Origin: Victivallales bacterium
GTDB taxonomy: Bacteria > Verrucomicrobiota > Lentisphaeria > Victivallales > UBA1829
Direction of reading: 5' to 3'
Length of the DNA stretch: 27,639 nucleotides
Assembly (NCBI GenBank): GCA_016285335.1
Contig: JAEEQO010000011.1
Coordinates: forward strand, 1 to 27,639
Position 1 is the stretch's first letter. Each line of letters starts with the position of its first letter. This document shows positions 23,536 through 27,639 of the stretch, piece by piece. The position numbers were made by a program, and so were the translations under genes. The notes under the pieces are model-generated. The model ran no database searches and was not told the DNA's origin. It was given only the letters and a program-made list of their open reading frames with translations.

Positions 23536-24516
23536 TTACTCCCATTCGATGGTGGCAGGGCCCTTCGGGCTCAGGTCGTAAAGCACGCGGCAGACGCCGG
23601 GGACTTCGGCGAGAATGCGGTCGGTGATCTTCTTCAGGACAGCCCAGTCGATCTCCGGCACGACAGCCGTCATGGCATCGCGGGTGTTCACCGCACGGAT
23701 GATGACCGGCCAGTCGAACAGGCGCTTGCCGTCGCGGACGCCCGTGGAACGGTAGTCCGGCACGATGGTGAAGAACTGCCAGACGGACTTCGTGAGGCCG
23801 GCGCGGTCGAACTCCTCGCGCAGGATGGCGTCGGATTCGCGGAGCGCGGCGAGGCGGTCGCGGGTGATCGCGCCGGTGCAGCGGACGCCGAGGCCGGGGC
23901 CCGGGAACGGCTGGCGGTTGACCATGGAATCGGGGAGGCCGAGGGCGGCACCGACCACGCGGACTTCATCCTTGAAGAGAAGCTTCACGGGCTCGACGAG
24001 TTCGAAATGCAGGTCGGGCGGCAGGCCGCCGACGTTGTGGTGTGCCTTCACGCCGACGCTCTCCACGATGTCAGGATAAATGGTGCCCTGCGCCAGGAAA
24101 TCGACGTCCGTGAGCTTGCGCGCCTCTTCCTCGAACACGCGGATGAATTCGCCGCCGATGATCTTGCGCTTCTGTTCCGGATCGGAGACGCCGGCGAGCT
24201 TGTCGAGGAAACGGTCCACGGCGTCGACGTAGATCAGGTTCGCGCCGAGCTGGCGGCGGAACACGTCGATGACCTGTTCGCTTTCGCCCTTGCGCATCAG
24301 GCCGTGGTTCACATGCACGCACACGAGCTGCTGGCCGATGGCACGGATCAGGAGCGCCGCCACCACGGAGCTGTCAACGCCGCCGGAGAGCGCGAGCAGG
24401 ACCTTGCGGGACCCGATCTGCCGGCGCAGCAGGGCGATCTGTTCTTCGATGAATTTGTCGGCGAGTTCTTTCGTGGTGATGCGGACCATGTCGTCCGGGC
24501 GCTTGTTGCTGTCCAT
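23536..24516 (-). CDS. guaA: GMP synthetase, ATP-pyrophosphatase and dimerisation subunit (no glutaminase domain)
   Basis: This 326-residue protein corresponds to the C-terminal two-thirds of bacterial GuaA. It has the PP-loop LSGGVDSS (43-50), then HVNHGLMRKGE, the xanthylate-binding region GTIYPDIVES...HHNVGGLPPDL, RQPFPGPGLGVR, and the dimerisation domain ending in the family's ATIEWE. It adenylates XMP and aminates it to GMP. The class I glutamine amidotransferase domain that normally precedes it (about 190 residues) is missing: the gene has its own promoter, a leader and AAAGGAA 8 nt before the ATG, so this is not a truncation at the sequence edge. Ammonia must come from a separate glutaminase subunit or from solution. 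A strong terminator follows. Confidence 0.95.
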   Translation of the reverse strand: MDSNKRPDDMVRITTKELADKFIEEQIALLRRQIGSRKVLLALSGGVDSSVVAALLIRAIGQQLVCVHVNHGLMRKGESEQVIDVFRRQLGANLIYVDAVDRFLDKLAGVSDPEQKRKIIGGEFIRVFEEEARKLTDVDFLAQGTIYPDIVESVGVKAHHNVGGLPPDLHFELVEPVKLLFKDEVRVVGAALGLPDSMVNRQPFPGPGLGVRCTGAITRDRLAALRESDAILREEFDRAGLTKSVWQFFTIVPDYRSTGVRDGKRLFDWPVIIRAVNTRDAMTAVVPEIDWAVLKKITDRILAEVPGVCRVLYDLSPKGPATIEWE

Positions 24517-24586
24517 GATGGGGTTCCTTTGGTTGGGAAGTTGTGACGCCGCCGGAAAGACGAATAAAACTTTTCCATACGCGGCA

Positions 24587-24604
24587 AATATTTAATCAAA
24601 TATT
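24587..24604. promoter_or_regulatory. Inverted repeat over the guaA transcription start (candidate operator)
   Basis: AATATTT (24587-24593) and AAATATT (24598-24604) form a perfect 7-bp dyad with a 4-nt spacer. One arm overlaps the -10 box of the guaA promoter, and outer GCGG/CCGC flanks add pairing. The position fits a repressor site; the sequence is not a PurR box. Confidence 0.4.
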
Positions 24605-24630
24605 ATACCGCGCTATCCGCGAAAAATCAA
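24602..24630 (-). promoter_or_regulatory. Promoter of guaA
   Basis: Minus-strand TTGATT (24630-24625) and a perfect TATAAT (24607-24602) are 17 bp apart, giving a leader of about 80 nt before the start at 24516. Confidence 0.85.
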
Positions 24631-24733
24631 GACGAAAACGGGAAAAACACGCCGATGCGCCCGATTTTTCCGGTCCCGCGTGGGCCGGGATAAGAACGTG
24701 CCGTCATTCTCGCGCGAAAAAAAGGTTTTCCGC

Positions 24734-24762
24734 TTGAAAACACCCCGTTTCCGTGGTAAATT
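24734..24762 (+). promoter_or_regulatory. Promoter of dxs
   Basis: TTGAAA (24734-24739) and TAAATT (24757-24762) are 17 bp apart. It lies inside the upstream extension of the open frame, which shows that an ATG at 24680 is not the start and supports 24809. Confidence 0.75.
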
Positions 24763-24808
24763 ATTAGATTCGATTTTTTCGTTCACCTCCAGGAATATTT
24801 GCCGCCTC

Positions 24809-26695
24809 ATGGACCGAATCCTGCAACAGATCCACTCGCCGGAAGACCTCCGGAAACTCTCGGGCAAGGAGCTTAACAGCCTGCCCGCGGAGATTCGCGA
24901 ACGGATCATCGATGTGGTCTCCAAAAACGGCGGACATCTGGCGCCGAACCTCGGCACGGTCGAACTCACGATCGCCCTGCACATGGTGTTCCATGCCCCC
25001 GAGGACAAGATCCTGTGGGACGTGGGGCATCAGGCGTACACGCACAAGCTCCTGACCGGACGCGAAGAGCGCTTCGACACGCTCCGTCAGCGCGGCGGTG
25101 TGAGCGGGTTTACCAAGATGGACGAATCCCCCTACGACTGCTTCGGGTCCGGGCATTCCGGTACCGCGCTCTCCGCCGCCATGGGATTCGAGGTCGCGGC
25201 CGACCTGCTGAAAAAAGACGAACGCGTGATCGCGGTCGTCGGCGACGGCGCGCTCGGAAACGGCATCACGTTCGAGGCGCTGAACAATCTGCGGTCCACC
25301 TGCCGCGGCCTGATCCTGATCGCGAACGACAACAAAATGTCCATCGCGCGCAGCACGGGCGCGATCGCCCGCATCCTGAACCGCATCATCACGGCGAAGG
25401 TCTACAACAGCACCAAGACAGCACTGAAGTACATCCTCCGCAGGATCCCCCTCGGCGAAAACGTGATCGGCGGCATCCGCGGGATCGAAAACTCCCTGAA
25501 AAGCCTGTTCGTGCCGGGCATCTTCTTCGAGGAAATGGGCATCCGCTACATCGGCCCCGTGAACGGGCACAATCTCGCCGAGCTCGTCCGCACGCTCCGC
25601 CGCGTGAAGGATAATAACCTGCCCGTCATCGTGCATGTGATCACGCAAAAAGGACGCGGCTGCAAGTGCGCGGCCGACGATCCCGAGCTCTTCCACGGCA
25701 TCGGCAAATTCAATCCCGAGACCGGCGAGCTTATCCGCAATCCCGGAGCGAAACCGACCTTCTCCGCCGTCTTCGGCACTTCGCTCGACAAGCTCGCCGA
25801 ACAGGATCCGAAGCTCGTCACGGTCGCCGCCGCCATGGCGCTCGGATGCGGCATTTCCCACGATTTCATCCGCAAATACCGCGAACGCTTCTTCGACGTC
25901 GGTATCGCCGAAGAACATGCCATCGCGTTCGCCGCCGGACTCGCCGCCAACGGCTGCCACCCCGTCGCCGCCATCTACGCCACGTTCTCCCAGCGCGCGC
26001 TCGACTGCCTGTTCCACGACGTCGCCCTTCAGAATCTCCCGGTCCTGCTCTGCTGCGACCGCGCCGGGCTCGTCGAGGACGGCCCCACGCACCACGGCAT
26101 CTACGACGTGTCGTTCCTGCGCGCGCTGCCGCACATGGCGATCCTGATGCCCGCGAACGAGGACGAGCTCCCCATGATGATGGAAGCCGCGCTGAAGCAC
26201 CCCTGCCCCGCCGTGATCCGCTACCCGAAAGGCAATTCCGGCCGCCCCGACGGCGATCCCGCACCCGCCCCGATCGAATGGGGCAAGGCCGCGGTCGTCC
26301 GCGAGGGCTCCGACCTCTCGTTCTGGTGCGCCGGACGCGAGATCTATACCGCCATGGCAGCAGCCGACATTCTGGAAAAGGAACACGGCATCCGCGCTGC
26401 TGTCGTGAACGTGCGCTTCCTGAAGCCGTTCGATGCCGACCTTTTCAAAAATTATGTTTCCAAACTGGTCGTCACGCTGGAGGACCACGTGAAACAGGGC
26501 GGCCTCGCGTCCATCGTGGCCGAGCTTGCCGCGGGGAACGGATGCCCTGCCCTGCTTTCCTACGGCTGGGACGCCGACGAGATCATCCCGCACGGTTCCA
26601 CCGCGAAGATCCGCGAGGAATACGGCTTCACGCCGGAAGCCATCGCAAAGGCCGCCGCCGAAAAAGTCCTCGCCCTCCGCTCTATCTCCATCTAA
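24809..26695 (+). CDS. dxs: 1-deoxy-D-xylulose-5-phosphate synthase
   Basis: This 628-residue thiamine-diphosphate enzyme condenses pyruvate and glyceraldehyde 3-phosphate, the first step of the MEP isoprenoid pathway and a source for thiamine and pyridoxal. Landmarks are GGHLAPNLGTVELTIALH (41-58), DVGHQAYTHKLLTGR, the ThDP/Mg motif GDGALGNGITFEALNN (145-160) with NDNKMSI, then the Pyr domain with FDVGIAEEHAIAFAAGLA (catalytic Glu) and DRAGLVEDGPTHHGIYD, and a C-terminal transketolase domain with VTLEDHVKQGGLAS. Length matches E. coli Dxs (620). The start at 24809 has AGGA 14 nt upstream, a rather long spacing. The VEDGPTHHG stretch lacks the Ala-Asp variant usual in proteobacteria, a minor lineage difference. 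Confidence 0.95.
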   Translation: MDRILQQIHSPEDLRKLSGKELNSLPAEIRERIIDVVSKNGGHLAPNLGTVELTIALHMVFHAPEDKILWDVGHQAYTHKLLTGREERFDTLRQRGGVSGFTKMDESPYDCFGSGHSGTALSAAMGFEVAADLLKKDERVIAVVGDGALGNGITFEALNNLRSTCRGLILIANDNKMSIARSTGAIARILNRIITAKVYNSTKTALKYILRRIPLGENVIGGIRGIENSLKSLFVPGIFFEEMGIRYIGPVNGHNLAELVRTLRRVKDNNLPVIVHVITQKGRGCKCAADDPELFHGIGKFNPETGELIRNPGAKPTFSAVFGTSLDKLAEQDPKLVTVAAAMALGCGISHDFIRKYRERFFDVGIAEEHAIAFAAGLAANGCHPVAAIYATFSQRALDCLFHDVALQNLPVLLCCDRAGLVEDGPTHHGIYDVSFLRALPHMAILMPANEDELPMMMEAALKHPCPAVIRYPKGNSGRPDGDPAPAPIEWGKAAVVREGSDLSFWCAGREIYTAMAAADILEKEHGIRAAVVNVRFLKPFDADLFKNYVSKLVVTLEDHVKQGGLASIVAELAAGNGCPALLSYGWDADEIIPHGSTAKIREEYGFTPEAIAKAAAEKVLALRSISI

Positions 26696-26969
26696 AAAGG
26701 ACGGCCCCGCCCAAAAACACGGAAAAGAGCGAGACCGTCATGTCTGCGCCAGGAAGAAGCCTGAAGCCGGTTGCGCCGTTCCGGCGGTAAATGCGGGCGC
26801 CCCTGCTCAATGAGAACCCGTCGTGTGGGACCGGACGGCTGACAACGGCAAACGTCAGACACGCTTCACAGAAGCATGTTGCGTGCCAAAACTATTTCGA
26901 AAAAGGCAAACGGTGTTTCGAGGCAGAAAAAAACATGGAAAGAAAGATGAAAAACCACCCTGCCGCCAC

Positions 26970-26998
26970 TGGAAATCCTGTAAAAGCGGGGTTATATT
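26970..26998 (+). promoter_or_regulatory. Candidate sigma-70-type promoter upstream of glnN
   Basis: TGGAAA (26970-26975) and TATATT (26993-26998) are 17 bp apart, matching the window's other promoters except for one -35 base. Transcription from about 27005 would give glnN a leader of about 195 nt, or a short separate RNA. Confidence 0.6.
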
Positions 26999-27090
26999 AT
27001 TATGATATATCCGAGGTTTTCGCCCCGGAGCGCCCGTTCGGATGCTGTTTTTCGCGTTTTCTTTTACAGAACATGTGAAAAAGGTTGGAA

Positions 27091-27113
27091 GGTTTAACAT
27101 TTTTTGTAAAACC
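27091..27113. promoter_or_regulatory. Dyad at about -66, candidate activator site for the sigma-54 promoter
   Basis: GGTTTAAC (27091-27098) and GTAAAACC (27106-27113) form an inverted repeat with one mismatch and a 7-nt spacer. It is centred about 66 bp upstream of the predicted sigma-54 start, where an NtrC-like enhancer-binding protein could act. It does not match the enterobacterial NtrC consensus. Confidence 0.45.
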
Positions 27114-27141
27114 ACGATCCGGCTTCCGCCTGAAAAGAAGT

Positions 27142-27157
27142 TGGCACGGGATATGCT
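27142..27157 (+). promoter_or_regulatory. Sigma-54 promoter of glnN
   Basis: TGGCAC-N5-ATGCT has GG and GC at the exact -24/-12 spacing of the RpoN consensus (TGGCAC-N5-TTGCW) with one deviation. Transcription is expected near 27168, leaving a 33-nt leader with AAGGAG (27185-27190). Confidence 0.85.
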
Positions 27158-27200
27158 TCAAATGCGGCAACAACCTCAACAACCCAAGGAGTTGGACAGT

Positions 27201-27639
27201 ATGAGCAATCTGAACAGGATCAACGCCATCAACGCGGTCGCCGAGCTCGCCGGAACCGAGCCCGCCTCCGCGGCCCCCATCGAACCCGATCACAACTACG
27301 CGGCCGACGTCTTCGACGCCAAAGCCATGCGCGAGTATCTGCCGAAGGATACCTGCAGCAAACTGCTCGCTACCATCGAGACCGGCGCTCCGCTGGACGT
27401 CGACATCGCCACCAATGTGGCGCATGCGATGAAGAAGTGGGCGCTCGAACGCGGCGCCACGCACTACACGCACTGGTTCCAGCCGCTCACCGGGTCGACC
27501 GCCGAAAAGCACGACGCTTTCCTCGAGATCAAGGACGGCAAGCCCATCCAGTCCTTCTCCGGCAAGAACCTGATCGTCGGCGAGCCCGACGCCTCCAGCT
27601 TCCCCTCCGGCGGCATCCGCTCCACCTTCGAAGCCCGCG
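27201..27639 (+). CDS. glnN: Glutamine synthetase type III, N-terminal part (runs off the window)
   Basis: The visible 146 residues are the N-terminal region of a type III glutamine synthetase (full proteins are about 700 residues). After a short lineage-specific lead ([18 protein letters not shown]) come [13 protein letters not shown], the family-typical [20 protein letters not shown] followed by [15 protein letters not shown], and [14 protein letters not shown], diagnostic of GSIII. The enzyme makes glutamine from glutamate, ammonia and ATP as a dodecamer and is common in Bacteroidetes, cyanobacteria and other anaerobes. Control by a sigma-54 promoter implies induction under nitrogen limitation. 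No stop codon is reached. Confidence 0.96.
   Translation, partial: MSNLNRINAINAVAELAGTEPASAAPIEPDHNYAADVFDAKAMREYLPKDTCSKLLATIETGAPLDVDIATNVAHAMKKWALERGATHYTHWFQPLTGSTAEKHDAFLEIKDGKPIQSFSGKNLIVGEPDASSFPSGGIRSTFEAR

Larger units (their letters stand above)
26696..27200. other. 505-bp gap between dxs and glnN: regulatory region, no convincing gene
   Basis: No frame here has a ribosome site and coding-like codon use; the longest open stretch, 26791-27078 (+), is compositionally poor and crosses a promoter. The right half is AT-rich and holds a sigma-70-type promoter, a hairpin, a dyad and a sigma-54 promoter. In 26696-26960 I see only weak dyads (for example CTGAC...GTCAG near 26840-26858) and no clear terminator for dxs. 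Confidence 0.7.

Noticed and set aside
24764..26593. 609-codon open frame antisense to dxs
   Set aside because: Same mirror effect; the translation has no recognisable domain and the sense strand encodes an intact Dxs.
26791..27078. Possible 95-codon gene between dxs and glnN
   Set aside because: No ribosome site, non-coding-like composition, and it runs across a predicted promoter and hairpin.

Overview
The window looks like chromosome of a GC-rich (roughly 60% G+C) Gram-negative anaerobe. An RND pump, a Lol-type lipoprotein exporter, periplasmic signal peptides and GmhB point to an outer membrane. A type III glutamine synthetase, a free-standing GMP synthetase ATPase subunit, a DUF3842 protein and an AIDA-repeat protein without a signal peptide make a Lentisphaerae/Victivallales-like bacterium my best guess. 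That is inference from gene content; there is no rRNA here to test it. I see no IS element, prophage, integrase or CRISPR array.

Layout. 1-3200 (+): tail of a probable membrane fusion protein, then an RND efflux permease and a strong terminator. 3277-6026 (+): gmhB, an unlisted 57-residue ORF, then an Lrp/AsnC regulator overlapping a class I/II aminotransferase. 6030-7460: a visibly AT-rich patch with two convergent orphan genes, probably acquired. 10977-7468 (-): a tightly overlapped operon of Lol-type permease, LolD-type ATPase and D-aminoacylase-like amidohydrolase. 11131-13356 (+): a U32 'peptidase' of the RlhA type, apparently leaderless. 13482-13557 (+): tRNA-Glu(CUC). 15043-13765 (-): DUF3842 protein, then two paralogous small membrane proteins. 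15263-18664 (+): a 41-residue membrane peptide, a secreted thioredoxin-fold protein, and a two-gene envelope operon of unknown function. 18762-19838 (+): an orphan CpaF/TadA-type secretion ATPase. 23372-19938 (-): a 1144-residue AIDA/PPC-like repeat protein. 24516-23536 (-): guaA ATPase subunit only. 24809-26695 (+): dxs. 27201-end (+): glnN, cut by the window edge, behind a near-consensus sigma-54 promoter.

Regulation is unusually readable because promoters are AT islands in GC-rich DNA. Twelve sigma-70-type promoters can be placed with 16-17 bp spacing; TATATT is the commonest -10 hexamer. They fix several start codons. Intrinsic terminators are clear after the RND gene, the thioredoxin-like gene, cpaF and guaA.

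The genes are mostly housekeeping and envelope functions without one shared theme. The least explained parts are the DUF3842/small-membrane-protein locus, the signal-less repeat protein, the split GMP synthetase, the AT-rich patch and the glnN control region.
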